A program made the translations under genes and the position numbers. Shown one piece after another: positions 7,238 to 15,769 of a stretch of 49,740 nucleotides of DNA. The stretch is from an uncultured Mucilaginibacter sp. GTDB taxonomy: Bacteria > Bacteroidota > Bacteroidia > Sphingobacteriales > Sphingobacteriaceae. Location: assembly GCA_903866915.1 (NCBI GenBank), contig CAIPPO010000185.1:1-49740 (forward strand). The letters are read 5' to 3'. Numbering within the stretch: position 1 is the stretch's first letter; the number at the start of each line of letters is the position of its first letter. The notes under the pieces are model-generated. The model had not been told where the DNA came from, did not search any database, and was given only the letters and a program-made list of their open reading frames with translations.

Positions 7238-8584
7238 TTAATCGAACTTGTAGCGCTGGAACCAGCGGTCGTTAAGCGTAAATGACAGGTGGAAATTGAC
7301 GTAGTTTTCTTTAACCAAACCATTGGCAATGGTACCCCGCTGACCGATCTCGGTCGAAATATTCACTTTATAAAAAGCTGATGAAGCGCGGTCATGCGGC
7401 AGTGGAATGCCAAGGCCCAGCGTTACAGCCTGCTTTTTAATATCAGTATTGTTAATATTCAGGTAAGTATCTTCGTAGATGAACCCCAACTGATAGCTCA
7501 TAACGAGGAGGTGGTTGGATAATGCATTGGGATTGGGTGTTATTTGTCCGCCGATATTAATTGTACGGCTGTTTTGCAAACCTGCATTTACTCCACCTAT
7601 AGAAAGGTTAGACCAGTTGGCGGTTGTATAATCGACCCCGATTAAATAGGATGCTCCGCTTTCAAACGCCGCTTCTTTTTGATACGATATGCCATAGTGA
7701 TTTATCCAGGGCAGCTGAATTTTCGATTTGGTATTTTGTCTATTGATCAAACTGTCGGTAGGTACGTTCTCGTTCCCGTTGGTATCAAAATAATACTGAC
7801 TTACGATAAATGAGTTCTGGACGTTGATCTTATTACCTACAGAAGCAGAATACCCAAAAACGAGGTGCTTGGTGGCCGAAAAATCAAAGGTGTATTGTGT
7901 ACCATAGTCAAAATTAAATCCTCCGATATGGTTATCCTGCTCGATGCGTGAGTTGAGGAAATTGCTTAGCGTAGGAATCTCTGTCGATTGATCTTCTTTT
8001 AAGTTTCCAAAAATATAGGAGGCATTGGCGCCAATAGTCAGGTGCTTGCCTATCCCAAAACCATACCCAATGTAAGCCTTTGAAAGACTACCTTCACCTG
8101 TATAGGAATATTTGACAGTATTTGTATCAGTTGGCGATGAAGTACCAAAACCGTTCGGAGAACTTTGCACATAATTATAACCCAACTCGGTATAGGGAAC
8201 CAAACCCAGACCCAATGCCGAGTGACGGGTAATCGGGAACGCAAATGCAATATGACTTAGTCTTGTATTCGATGTCTTCTCGCTGCCAAAGCCGCTTTGG
8301 CTCAAAGTAAGCGAGTTAGAATAAAACCCGGCGTCAATAACTGTAAAATTGATATTTCCGTAGGCTGCAGGATTAACGATATTAATGGCGTTGAAACCGC
8401 CTATTGTATTGGTGGCAGTAGCGATCCCTCCCATGCCTATATTTTGCGGAAACAGCTGCGAGTCGAAATCACCGATACCATAACGTGAATATGGAGAACT
8501 GGTAGTAGCGGTAGACTGCGATCTTGCTTCCAGTATACAAATAGCAAGTAAAAATGTTATAAAGAGCCTTGTATATTTAATCAT
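7238..8584 (-). CDS. Outer-membrane beta-barrel protein (FadL/PorV-like)
   Basis: A 448-residue exported protein with a signal peptide (about 1-22, cleaved after ILEARS). The mature N-terminus SPYSRYGIGD is common to a conserved Bacteroidota outer-membrane protein family. It is followed by glycine- and aromatic-rich alternating strands (for example FAFPITRHSALGLGLVPYTE), typical of a FadL/OmpP1-like barrel, and ends in an aromatic-rich strand (WFQRYKFD). The start overlaps the end of coaX by 8 nt and lptC follows 5 nt after its stop, a gene order that suggests an envelope-biogenesis role. The exact substrate is unknown. Confidence 0.78.
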   Translation of the reverse strand: MIKYTRLFITFLLAICILEARSQSTATTSSPYSRYGIGDFDSQLFPQNIGMGGIATATNTIGGFNAINIVNPAAYGNINFTVIDAGFYSNSLTLSQSGFGSEKTSNTRLSHIAFAFPITRHSALGLGLVPYTELGYNYVQSSPNGFGTSSPTDTNTVKYSYTGEGSLSKAYIGYGFGIGKHLTIGANASYIFGNLKEDQSTEIPTLSNFLNSRIEQDNHIGGFNFDYGTQYTFDFSATKHLVFGYSASVGNKINVQNSFIVSQYYFDTNGNENVPTDSLINRQNTKSKIQLPWINHYGISYQKEAAFESGASYLIGVDYTTANWSNLSIGGVNAGLQNSRTINIGGQITPNPNALSNHLLVMSYQLGFIYEDTYLNINNTDIKKQAVTLGLGIPLPHDRASSAFYKVNISTEIGQRGTIANGLVKENYVNFHLSFTLNDRWFQRYKFD

Positions 8585-9320
8585 TATTAGTTTGTATAGC
8601 TGCGTTTAATCCCTTCAGAACCAAATAAGGCTCAATTTTAACATAGGGGGCAAAGATGCTATTTTTCAACAGAGTATCAAAAAAAATACTGTCACCCCCG
8701 GTTAGTATAATATTAGCGCCAGGCTGCTTTGCCTGGTATTGTTCAATGAAGCCTAAAAGCTCAAATTTGATCCCGTTCTGCACGCCTGAGCGTAAAGCCG
8801 ATTCGGTATCATTGCCCTGTTCGGCAGCAAAATCTTTATCTGCACTTAATAGCGGCAGCGCATCTGTATAGTTATTTAATGCTTTATAACGCATATTTAA
8901 TCCCGGTGATATACTGCCGCCAAAATAATTTCCGTAGGCATCCACATATTCATATGTAATTGCGGTGCCTGCATCTATTACCAGGTTATTTTGACCGGGA
9001 TATAGCTGATAGGCGCCTATCACAGCTGCTAATCTGTCGAGCCCCAATGTCTTTGGGCTCTGGTAATGGTTATGTACGCCGGCGGTTATATCGGAATTGA
9101 AATATTCAAGTTTGATTTTACTTTCAATTTCGCCCCTCCATGCTTCACTCTCCTTCCGCACTGACGAGATGATACCACGTTTCACGCCAAACTTTTCTAT
9201 CAATTCATACAATTCTGAACTATTTACATCCCGGTTGCTCCCGAAATACAACAATTCGTTCTGCTTAAAAACTGCAACTTTGATTAAGGTATTGCCAATG
9301 TCAATAACCAGGTTTGCCAT
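8577..9320 (-). CDS. coaX: Type III pantothenate kinase
   Basis: A 247-residue enzyme that phosphorylates pantothenate in the first step of coenzyme A synthesis. It shows the ASKHA-fold phosphate-binding motif DIGNTLIKVAVF near the N-terminus, the GLDRLAAVIGAY segment and the second nucleotide-binding motif NLVIDAGTAITYEYV followed by GGSISPGLNMR. Length fits CoaX. It overlaps purQ by one base and the downstream outer-membrane protein gene by 8 nt, so the three are translated from one message. Confidence 0.93.
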   Translation of the reverse strand: MANLVIDIGNTLIKVAVFKQNELLYFGSNRDVNSSELYELIEKFGVKRGIISSVRKESEAWRGEIESKIKLEYFNSDITAGVHNHYQSPKTLGLDRLAAVIGAYQLYPGQNNLVIDAGTAITYEYVDAYGNYFGGSISPGLNMRYKALNNYTDALPLLSADKDFAAEQGNDTESALRSGVQNGIKFELLGFIEQYQAKQPGANIILTGGDSIFFDTLLKNSIFAPYVKIEPYLVLKGLNAAIQTNND

Positions 9321-10012
9321 CAGGCCCTTACTAAAGATAAGATGGATTCAAAAATAGCCAGCCCATCCTGATTAGCGAGCAAAGCATCAGCAGCGCGTTC
9401 GGGGTGTGGCATCATGCCAAAAACATTACGTTCTTTATTACAAACGCCGGCGATATTCTGTACAGATCCATTTGGATTTGACTCGTTGGTTATGTTTCCA
9501 AACTCGTCGCAATACCTGAACAGTATCTGGTCGTTATCATTTAACTCCTTTAAGGTATCACTATCAACAAAATAATTTCCTTCCCCGTGGGCGATAGGTA
9601 TTTTCAATGCACGCTGCAGATCGATCTGAGAAGTAATCAACGAATCATTTGTTTGTGTTTTCAGATAAATGTTACTGCAATTGAATTTACGGTTGGCGTT
9701 GTGCAATAAAGCACCCGGAACCAGGCCAGCTTCGGCTGCGATCTGAAAACCATTGCAAATGCCAAAAACATACCCACCTTTGGCAGCAAATTGTATTACT
9801 TCCTGCATGATAGGCGAAAAACGGGCTATGGCGCCCGAGCGCAGGTAATCACCGAAAGAAAAACCACCCGGCAGCACAATAAAATCGGCTCCCTGCAAAT
9901 CGTGATCCTTATGCCAGAGCCGAACAACCTGCTGGCCCATAATAGTTTCTAATACATGGATGATATCTTCATCACAATTAGATCCTGGAAAAATTACTAC
10001 TCCGAATTTCAT
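9320..10012 (-). CDS. purQ: Phosphoribosylformylglycinamidine synthase subunit PurQ
   Basis: A 230-residue glutamine amidotransferase subunit of the purine biosynthetic FGAM synthase. It shows the triad-type class I features: nucleophile C86 in YVFGICNGFQ, and H203/E205 in MPHPERAADA. The N-terminal VVIFPGSNCDEDI and the LPGGFSFGDYLRSGAIARF stretch are diagnostic. Length matches the small-type PurQ, which needs separate PurS and PurL subunits; neither is in this window. It appears to head the purQ-coaX-OMP-lptC operon, with a -7 box about 80 nt upstream. Confidence 0.95.
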   Translation of the reverse strand: MKFGVVIFPGSNCDEDIIHVLETIMGQQVVRLWHKDHDLQGADFIVLPGGFSFGDYLRSGAIARFSPIMQEVIQFAAKGGYVFGICNGFQIAAEAGLVPGALLHNANRKFNCSNIYLKTQTNDSLITSQIDLQRALKIPIAHGEGNYFVDSDTLKELNDNDQILFRYCDEFGNITNESNPNGSVQNIAGVCNKERNVFGMMPHPERAADALLANQDGLAIFESILSLVRA

Positions 10013-10091
10013 TTGATTGGTATGTTTTAAGCAGTGAAAATAACCGCAACAGCTAGTTGACTTTCTCGATCCCCTTGTGGGTTTCCCGCTA

Positions 10092-10099
10092 CAAAACTA
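10092..10099 (-). promoter_or_regulatory. Candidate -7 box for the purQ operon
   Basis: The minus strand reads TAGTTTTG, a perfect match to the Bacteroidota TAnnTTTG -7 element, 80 nt upstream of purQ. No clear TTG is found at the usual -33 distance, so confidence is limited. Confidence 0.4.
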
Positions 10100-10132
10100 A
10101 CATAACCAGAGAAATTAGCACGAATCTATTCG

Positions 10133-11119
10133 TTAAAAAGTGTTAAACTGAAAATAGATAATACTGGCCAACAGCAAAATATAGAGACTCTCATAAAACC
10201 AACGGTAGTTGGCATAAAGAAAATAGTAGGCAAAAAAGAAAGCAACCGGCACCGCGCAAAGTAAAAAATGGTCTAGATGAAAATCAGGGCGGATATAAAA
10301 CGAAAAACCGGCGATGAGCATCATTACGAAGAGTAATTGCAGCGACTTACGGGTTTGTACAAAGCTCTTAAAGAAATTTTGTTGCAATTTGAAAAACCCA
10401 AGCAACAGGATACAAGAAACAGGAATGAGCACCAAATAATTGAGATAGTTGAAATTGATAACTACCTGAAATTTAGCGGCCAGGGGCAGCCAGATCGCAA
10501 GAAACTGGGGCATTGCATCGCCAAGGTAATAGGATACTGCAAGAAAAAAGAATATGGTGGCAAAACCAATGATACAGGCTACCCATTCGCGCCAGTTAAA
10601 TGGCCTGAAAATACTCAGAGCGATCCAAATGGTTAAAAACAGGTAAATAAAAGGCAGGTAAAAAAGTGTACCAATAGCAACAATCATACCCAGGTCATAC
10701 GAAATAGACTTGGCGTCATCGCCCTTATAAAAGCTAAACATTTTAAAAAGCATCCAAATAACCAGGAAGTTGCAGACCAAGGGTGCACCCAGCATCAGAA
10801 ACGGCGTAAACAAACTGGTGGCAGTAACATACATTAGCCCCGGTAAAAAAGTCGATTTTCCCAACAGGTTATGATAATTAACCAGGTAGTTAACCAGCAA
10901 CGCTTGTATATAAACCAATACAGCAGCAATAGATATATCGACAAGCGGGGGCAGCTTATATTGATAAGCTTTTGATAAATGCAGACGCGAAAAAAGTTCC
11001 GCAAATGGGAAATCACCTTCGGAAGGAATAGCCGGCAACACACTCAGCCGAAGAACTGCCAGGATCAGCGCCAGCCAAAGCATATTCAGCGGGTTATAGG
11101 ATCTGAAAAGTTTGATCAT
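10133..11119 (-). CDS. Polytopic inner-membrane protein (DUF6427-like)
   Basis: A 328-residue protein with about nine to ten hydrophobic segments, including residues 12-31, 60-80, 95-115, 150-175 and 185-205. The opening MIKLFRSYNPLN, the loop RPFNWREW between membrane segments and the closing helices resemble the DUF6427 membrane proteins of Bacteroidota (assignment from memory). In related genomes such genes lie near purine and uracil salvage genes, and purQ and upp are nearby here. No catalytic motif is evident. Function is unknown; a transport or envelope role is possible. Confidence 0.6.
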   Translation of the reverse strand: MIKLFRSYNPLNMLWLALILAVLRLSVLPAIPSEGDFPFAELFSRLHLSKAYQYKLPPLVDISIAAVLVYIQALLVNYLVNYHNLLGKSTFLPGLMYVTATSLFTPFLMLGAPLVCNFLVIWMLFKMFSFYKGDDAKSISYDLGMIVAIGTLFYLPFIYLFLTIWIALSIFRPFNWREWVACIIGFATIFFFLAVSYYLGDAMPQFLAIWLPLAAKFQVVINFNYLNYLVLIPVSCILLLGFFKLQQNFFKSFVQTRKSLQLLFVMMLIAGFSFYIRPDFHLDHFLLCAVPVAFFFAYYFLYANYRWFYESLYILLLASIIYFQFNTF

Positions 11120-11157
11120 AGCGGCGTATTACGGGGCAATATTAACAGAAAAACTGC

Positions 11158-12162
11158 TTATGCAGAAATAAGGCCGGAATTGGCATACTGTTTTACCAGA
11201 TTATCGATGATTAAACCGGTCTCGTCCGGGAAAAATACTTCAACTCTTTTTGGATCGTCGATCCATGCATTTGCCTGATCAATGAAAGCACCATTGATCG
11301 TATCAATTACGGGTACGCCTAATCTTGATGCTGCAAGCGCATTGCATTGTTGCTCGTATTGGCCGGTCATCGGTATCATCAATACTTTCTTTTTCAGAAA
11401 AAGAGCCTCTGCCGGACCCTCAAAACCTCCACCGGTAAGCAGGCCCTCACAACTGGCCATGCTTGTGTTGAAGGCATCGTTATTCACCGGGAATATCTGC
11501 ACATTGCCTTCGCGGTAGGCTTCTTTCTGGCGCTTTGAAAATACCTGCCATTCTACGTTACGTGTTTGTTTCAAATATTTCAACAGAAATTTGTCATCGT
11601 AGGCAGGCAGATACACCGTATAATGTCCCTTATTGGTTGGCGTCAATTGCCTGATACCACTCCGTATAACTGGGGTATGGATAAAATTGTCATATTGCTC
11701 AAAATGGAAACCAATATGGTGCGTCGTCGGCGAATAATATTTGAACAGCCATTCGGCATAGTTCCATTTGGCAGGTCTTGGTGTCTTTTTTGAGATGAAA
11801 GAGCATTGGTGACTTAGCGATACCGAAGGCAATTTTTGTACACAGCAAGCCCATGCACTAACTGGCTCAAAGTCATTAATGATCAAATCGTATTGCTTCA
11901 GGGGCAGGCTATGTATATCGCGCCAAAGCTGGCGCAGGTTCATCAATTTATAGGTTGCCCAGTTATCGACCCCCCCTTTTGTGCCAAAAACAAAACTGAA
12001 ACCATGCAGCCGGTATTTTAGCGGCTGCGATAACGAAACTTCTGCCTCTGTACCGCTAATAAGCAAATCTACTTCGCCATACTCCTGCAATAAAGGAACG
12101 ATCTCGCGTGCCCGGCTTATGTGGCCGTTACCGGTACCCTGTATGGCATAGAGTATTTTCAC
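11158..12162 (-). CDS. Glycosyltransferase, GT-B fold (MJ1255/VC2487 type)
   Basis: A 334-residue GT-B glycosyltransferase of the group annotated as MJ1255/VC2487-like. The N-terminal domain starts MKILYAIQGTGNGHISRARE, with the GxGNGHxxRA loop typical of GT28/MurG-like acceptor domains. The C-terminal domain contains GLLTGGGFEGPAEALFLKKK and MIPMTGQYEQQCNA, the usual nucleotide-sugar binding region. There is no signal peptide, so it probably works on the cytosolic membrane face. It sits next to an LpxH-like phosphoesterase, suggesting a glycolipid or lipid A-related role, which is an inference. A well-spaced promoter lies about 80 nt upstream. Confidence 0.8.
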   Translation of the reverse strand: MKILYAIQGTGNGHISRAREIVPLLQEYGEVDLLISGTEAEVSLSQPLKYRLHGFSFVFGTKGGVDNWATYKLMNLRQLWRDIHSLPLKQYDLIINDFEPVSAWACCVQKLPSVSLSHQCSFISKKTPRPAKWNYAEWLFKYYSPTTHHIGFHFEQYDNFIHTPVIRSGIRQLTPTNKGHYTVYLPAYDDKFLLKYLKQTRNVEWQVFSKRQKEAYREGNVQIFPVNNDAFNTSMASCEGLLTGGGFEGPAEALFLKKKVLMIPMTGQYEQQCNALAASRLGVPVIDTINGAFIDQANAWIDDPKRVEVFFPDETGLIIDNLVKQYANSGLISA

Positions 12163-12243
12163 TTCGTGGTTGAAATTTGGAATGGTGCAATTTGCAATGT
12201 TGATGCAGTTATTAATTGAATCGTTCTATTTGTAAAGTAACAA

Positions 12244-12274
12244 CAAAATTAACAGCCTGTTCATTTGCTGCCAA
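12244..12274 (-). promoter_or_regulatory. Bacteroidota promoter for the glycosyltransferase gene
   Basis: The minus strand carries TTG (12272-12274), a 20-bp spacer and TAATTTTG (12244-12251), a full -33/-7 pair. The predicted start of transcription leaves a leader of about 75 nt before the ATG at 12162. It separates this gene from the upstream phosphoesterase transcript. Confidence 0.6.
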
Positions 12275-12307
12275 GCAAATTTTCTAACATTACAAATTAC
12301 AACAATA

Positions 12308-13162
12308 TTAATGCACCTCCAATTTAAAACGCTCCAGCAGGTTCTTTACGTCAAGCATGGCATCCAGGTCTTCTGCATCGGTAACATCTTCATCGTCATT
12401 GTCCGACTTAAAACTATCGGCTTCGTAGTTGAATATCGTCCATTCATTGTGGTGATATTCCAAAGCTGTCAGGCTTTCAACCCAGTCGCCTGAATTAAGG
12501 TAGGTTACAGATCCGGATTTATCAGTCGACTGAATTTCCCTGATTTCAGCCTGGTGGATATGTCCGCATATTACATAGCTGTAATTCTTTTCAACAGCCA
12601 GGTCGGCTGCGGTCTGTTCAAACTGGTTGATAAATTTTACGGCATCCTTAAAACGGCCCTTAACTTTTTGTGAAAAACTCATTTTCTCGCGACCAAGCTT
12701 TGTCAAAAACCAATTGGTAAGACTATTGATGAGTATGAGGGTATCATAACCTACAGCACCTAATTTAGCCAGCCACTTAGAATGCTGCATTGTAACGTCG
12801 AACACGTCGCCATGAAATACCCAGGCCTTTTTACCATCAATATTGAGGATAATTTTATTGCGCAGATGGAATGACCCAAGATCGAAATCGGCAAACTTGC
12901 GCAGCATCTCATCGTGGTTGCCGGTCAGGTAATGTACAGGTACCCCATCGGTTACAAACTTCAGGATTCGGCGTACCACCTTCATATGACTTTCGGGCCA
13001 GTATGATTTACTGAACTGCCAGATATCAATAATATCGCCGTTCAATATCAGCATTTTAGGCTTGATACTTTTTAAGTATTTGAGGAGCTCCTTAGAATGG
13101 CACCCATAGGTACCCAAATGCAGGTCGGAGATCACGACGATGTCTACTTCACGTTTTGCCAT
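12308..13162 (-). CDS. Metallophosphoesterase, LpxH-like UDP-2,3-diacylglucosamine diphosphatase
   Basis: A 284-residue calcineurin-like phosphoesterase. All metal-binding motifs are visible: D13-x-H15 (ISDLHLGTYG), D43 (LNGDIIDIWQ), N82-H83-D84 (LTGNHDEML), H117-x-D119 (VFHGDVFD) and the final GHIHQAE. The spacing and the DIIDIWQF segment fit the LpxH-like group that hydrolyses UDP-diacylglucosamine in lipid A synthesis; other phosphoesterase substrates are possible. The acidic tail (DNDDEDVTDAEDLDAM) is an extension beyond the catalytic core. Confidence 0.8.
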   Translation of the reverse strand: MAKREVDIVVISDLHLGTYGCHSKELLKYLKSIKPKMLILNGDIIDIWQFSKSYWPESHMKVVRRILKFVTDGVPVHYLTGNHDEMLRKFADFDLGSFHLRNKIILNIDGKKAWVFHGDVFDVTMQHSKWLAKLGAVGYDTLILINSLTNWFLTKLGREKMSFSQKVKGRFKDAVKFINQFEQTAADLAVEKNYSYVICGHIHQAEIREIQSTDKSGSVTYLNSGDWVESLTALEYHHNEWTIFNYEADSFKSDNDDEDVTDAEDLDAMLDVKNLLERFKLEVH

Positions 13163-13237
13163 AAAAATTTAGGGGGATAATATGCCTGTCGGCGGGATTT
13201 GCCGGTTATTTGATCTGAGGATCTGGGTGTATGACGA

Positions 13238-13348
13238 CTATTCGTCGTCATCTTCCTCATTAACTTTTAATTCATAGGGGCTGAGGTAAAATATGCCTAA
13301 TAACAAAAGCAATCCAACAGCAACCAAATACGCTAACTCAAAATTCAT
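13238..13348 (-). CDS. Small single-pass membrane protein, 36 residues
   Basis: An ATG at 13348 opens a 36-codon frame beginning MNFELAYLVAVGLLLLLGIF and ending in the acidic tail VNEEDDDE. It has one clear transmembrane helix (about residues 6-21), then a short cytosolic or periplasmic acidic end. This hydrophobic-then-acidic layout is typical of real small membrane proteins. It lies in the gap between the DinB and phosphoesterase genes, on the same strand. A small inverted repeat (GACGAC-TATTC-GTCGTC) overlaps its stop. I do not recognise the family. Confidence 0.5.
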   Translation of the reverse strand: MNFELAYLVAVGLLLLLGIFYLSPYELKVNEEDDDE

Positions 13349-13419
13349 ATAGGGATATTTCACAAATGTCAACAACTCAGATTATCTGAATATTAAGACT
13401 ATATGAAATTAAAAAGGTT

Positions 13420-13947
13420 TCATCCCTGGCGAAATTTATTTTCTATTCGGTTTAATTGCCGAATATGATGTTTTAAATGGATAAGGATAAATTTAAACCA
13501 CTGTGCAGCGTTCAACAAACCCAGGCGTGGGTGCTTGACCCGCTTATTTGGCTTTGAATCAAATATTAGTTTCGCTACCGCATCTATGCGTTTACGACAT
13601 TTAACGATCAGGTTTCGAGCCTCTTCTTTACTGATCTTTTTAACAGGGCTTTTTTCCAAAATAGCCGGTGGCACCTTTACCCTGCCGGGGAAAATGCCAA
13701 AGGTAAAAACAAACACTCCGATAGGCGTACGCCCCCTGGTTGTTGGCACACAACTGCTGGTGGTACACTTTTCAAGCGCTATGCTTGAACCGAGAGTGGC
13801 CTGCATAATATGTGAATAAACTTCGGCATAGGACCAGCCGCCGCCATTAGGGCTACGATCGAACAGCTCATCGGAAATAGCATCAAGGCGATTACGGTAT
13901 TCGTCGAGTGCAGCCTCTATAGCGCGGCGTTCAGCTTCTACAGTCAT
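13420..13947 (-). CDS. DinB-like family protein
   Basis: A 175-residue four-helix-bundle protein of the DinB/YfiT-like group. The typical features are an N-terminal helix pair, WSYAEVYSHIMQA with a candidate metal-binding histidine (H47), and the C-terminal HLKHHIRQLNRI motif near 157-168 supplying further histidines. These enzymes bind a divalent metal and include thiol-dependent transferases, but many members have no known substrate. It lies 10 nt upstream of the YjjG gene on the same strand, so the two may be co-transcribed with YjjG first. Confidence 0.72.
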   Translation of the reverse strand: MTVEAERRAIEAALDEYRNRLDAISDELFDRSPNGGGWSYAEVYSHIMQATLGSSIALEKCTTSSCVPTTRGRTPIGVFVFTFGIFPGRVKVPPAILEKSPVKKISKEEARNLIVKCRKRIDAVAKLIFDSKPNKRVKHPRLGLLNAAQWFKFILIHLKHHIRQLNRIENKFRQG

Positions 13948-13957
13948 GATACAGGTA

Positions 13958-14680
13958 TTAGAGCAATAAAGTTAATTCTTTTAAATTTCTGATTTGCATC
14001 GGCACATCTTCTGGCTTTTTCAAACCATTGGGGTTGAAAAAAATAGCGTCCATCCCAAAATTCAGGGCGCCATAAACATCGGCCTCCAGGCTATCGCCTA
14101 TCATCAAACTTTCAGTTACTGTGGCACTGGCAAGTTTAAGCGCATGTTCAAAAATAGCTTTGTCGGGTTTGTTTGCGCCTACAACCTCGGATATGATGAC
14201 GTGTTGAAAATAACCGGCAATGTTAGAACCACTTATTTTTGTCTCGGTAGATTCACGAAAACCGTTCGAGATCAGGTGCAGGATATATCTGGATCGCAGG
14301 TATTCCAAAGTTTCATACGCCCCCGGGAACAAATTGGTCTTGGTTGGGCACAGATTAACATAGTGGTCTTCGAAGCCTGCAGGCATCAATGTCGCTGTTA
14401 TACCCAATTCAATAAAAGTCTGCTTAAATCGCGCTTCCCGCAATTGTTCTTTTGTGATTTTACCGGTGTGATAGTCGGCCCATAGCCGATGATTGTTGCG
14501 GGTATAAGTTTCTATGAACAGATCGGGCGAATGCAATCCGAGGTCCTTTAATCGGTAAACCAGGTATAATTCATGCAAAGTCTCTTCTGCATTCTTATCA
14601 AAATCCCAAATGGTATGATCGAGGTCGAAAAAAAGATGCTTTTTTAATACGAAATGCGAAGTGTTGTTAGCGGAATTCAT
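13958..14680 (-). CDS. yjjG: HAD-family pyrimidine 5'-nucleotidase, YjjG type
   Basis: A HAD-superfamily phosphatase of the YjjG group, which dephosphorylates non-canonical pyrimidine nucleotides. Motif I is FFDLDHTIWDFD, motif II is HLISNGF, and motifs III/IV are NKPDKAIFEHAL with MIGDSLEADVYGAL. An ATG six codons further upstream (14698) is in frame, but it overlaps a perfect TAnnTTTG box at 14696-14703. I therefore prefer the ATG at 14680, giving 240 residues. It overlaps nothing and is followed by the DinB-like gene after 10 nt. Confidence 0.85.
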   Translation of the reverse strand: MNSANNTSHFVLKKHLFFDLDHTIWDFDKNAEETLHELYLVYRLKDLGLHSPDLFIETYTRNNHRLWADYHTGKITKEQLREARFKQTFIELGITATLMPAGFEDHYVNLCPTKTNLFPGAYETLEYLRSRYILHLISNGFRESTETKISGSNIAGYFQHVIISEVVGANKPDKAIFEHALKLASATVTESLMIGDSLEADVYGALNFGMDAIFFNPNGLKKPEDVPMQIRNLKELTLLL

Positions 14681-14695
14681 CTGGAGTAGTACCTG

Positions 14696-14703
14696 CAAAA
14701 CTA
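14696..14703 (-). promoter_or_regulatory. Candidate -7 box for yjjG
   Basis: The minus strand reads TAGTTTTG, a perfect -7 match. It ends about 15 nt before the preferred yjjG start, implying a very short leader and arguing against the further-upstream ATG. No good -33 TTG is seen. Confidence 0.4.
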
Positions 14704-14848
14704 CACATTTTTTAATGCGGAATCCGCAGCGCTGGATGCGAAATGAGTAGGGTTAATATCAAAATATGAATTGTCAAATGCGGAAAGCGGATGCAGGATT
14801 ACAAAAACCAGTTATTAGCCCAAACACCCAATAATATAGGGCAACATT

Positions 14849-14882
14849 AAAAATTCCCGTTCGGAATCCGGCATCCGGATTC
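14849..14882 (-). terminator. Possible terminator after upp
   Basis: GAATCCGG (14864-14871), a 3-nt loop and CCGGATTC (14875-14882) form a perfect 8-bp stem about 30 nt past the upp stop. A run of five T on the minus strand comes 10 nt after the stem, rather late for a classical terminator. The rest of the 14699-14912 gap holds no gene that I can see. Confidence 0.35.
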
Positions 14883-14912
14883 ATTTCACAATCGGCACTT
14901 CGCCATTCGCGT

Positions 14913-15560
14913 TCATATCACTTTCTCCCCAAATGCCAAATCTCCGGCGTCACCTAATCCCGGAACGATATATGCTTTCGAGGTCATTTCTTCATCGATG
15001 GCACCTATCCAAAGATGGGCCTTGGGCAGATTAGCCTTCACATGTTCAATTCCTTCAGTACTGGCTATAATGGCGGCTATGTGTATCTCTTTTATCGCAT
15101 AGGTTGCTATCAATTGTTTACAAACTTCAACCATACTTCTACCCGTAGCTAACATCGTATCACATAGAATCACTACCCGCCCATCAAGGTTAGGTGTTGC
15201 AATGTGGTCGATGTTGATGATAAAATCGCCGTTTTTTCTGACTTTACGGTAAGCGGTAATAAATGCAGAAGGCGAGCCATCAAAAAAGTTTAAAAAACCC
15301 TGGTGGAAGGGTAGTCCGGCCCGCAGTATAGTACCCAAAACCGGCTGCTCCCGGGGTACATTTACGCTGGCTATGCCAAGCGGCGTTTGCACCTCGCTGC
15401 CGATATACCTTAGTTTTTTGCTGATCTCATAGGCCAAAATTTCACCAATGCGCTCCTGGTTTCTACGAAACCGCAGTTGATCCTGCTGGACGGTGACGTC
15501 ACGCAACTCGGCCAGGAACTTGTTAGCAATCGTGTTGGTTTTGTTGAGCACGAAAAACAT
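14913..15560 (-). CDS. upp: Uracil phosphoribosyltransferase
   Basis: An enzyme of pyrimidine salvage converting uracil and PRPP to UMP. It shows the PRPP-binding loop VVILCDTMLATGRSMVEV and the uracil-binding C-terminus YIVPGLGDAGDLAFG, plus the family's RFRRNQERIGEILAYEIS region. The frame is open upstream to an ATG at 15605, but the 15 extra residues do not resemble the family. The ATG at 15560 gives MFFVLNKTNTIANKFLAELR, aligned with usual Bacteroidota starts, so I chose it (215 residues). It diverges from uvrB. Confidence 0.88.
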   Translation of the reverse strand: MFFVLNKTNTIANKFLAELRDVTVQQDQLRFRRNQERIGEILAYEISKKLRYIGSEVQTPLGIASVNVPREQPVLGTILRAGLPFHQGFLNFFDGSPSAFITAYRKVRKNGDFIINIDHIATPNLDGRVVILCDTMLATGRSMVEVCKQLIATYAIKEIHIAAIIASTEGIEHVKANLPKAHLWIGAIDEEMTSKAYIVPGLGDAGDLAFGEKVI

Positions 15561-15751
15561 GCATAAATCTAAGGGTTTTACACGCAATTTTTCTAAAACG
15601 ATCATAGTATTAATTGGTTAATATTGAATCGATTCGGGTACTGATTTCACTAACAAACGAAATGTATTTGAATTGAGTTTTCTAATTGTTAACCTATTTT
15701 TTTACCGTATCAAAAACCACCTTTCGGCTTAGTTTTGGCATCATTAATTCG

Positions 15752-15759
15752 TACTTTTG
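15752..15759 (+). promoter_or_regulatory. Candidate -7 box for uvrB
   Basis: TACTTTTG is a perfect TAnnTTTG match ending 10 nt before the uvrB ATG, implying a nearly leaderless message. There is no convincing TTG at -33. No LexA-type box is recognised here. Confidence 0.45.
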
Positions 15760-15769
15760 CAATTAACCT

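Noticed and set aside
13994-14485. Open plus-strand frame of 163 codons
   Set aside because: It is a shadow of yjjG on the other strand, with no family features.
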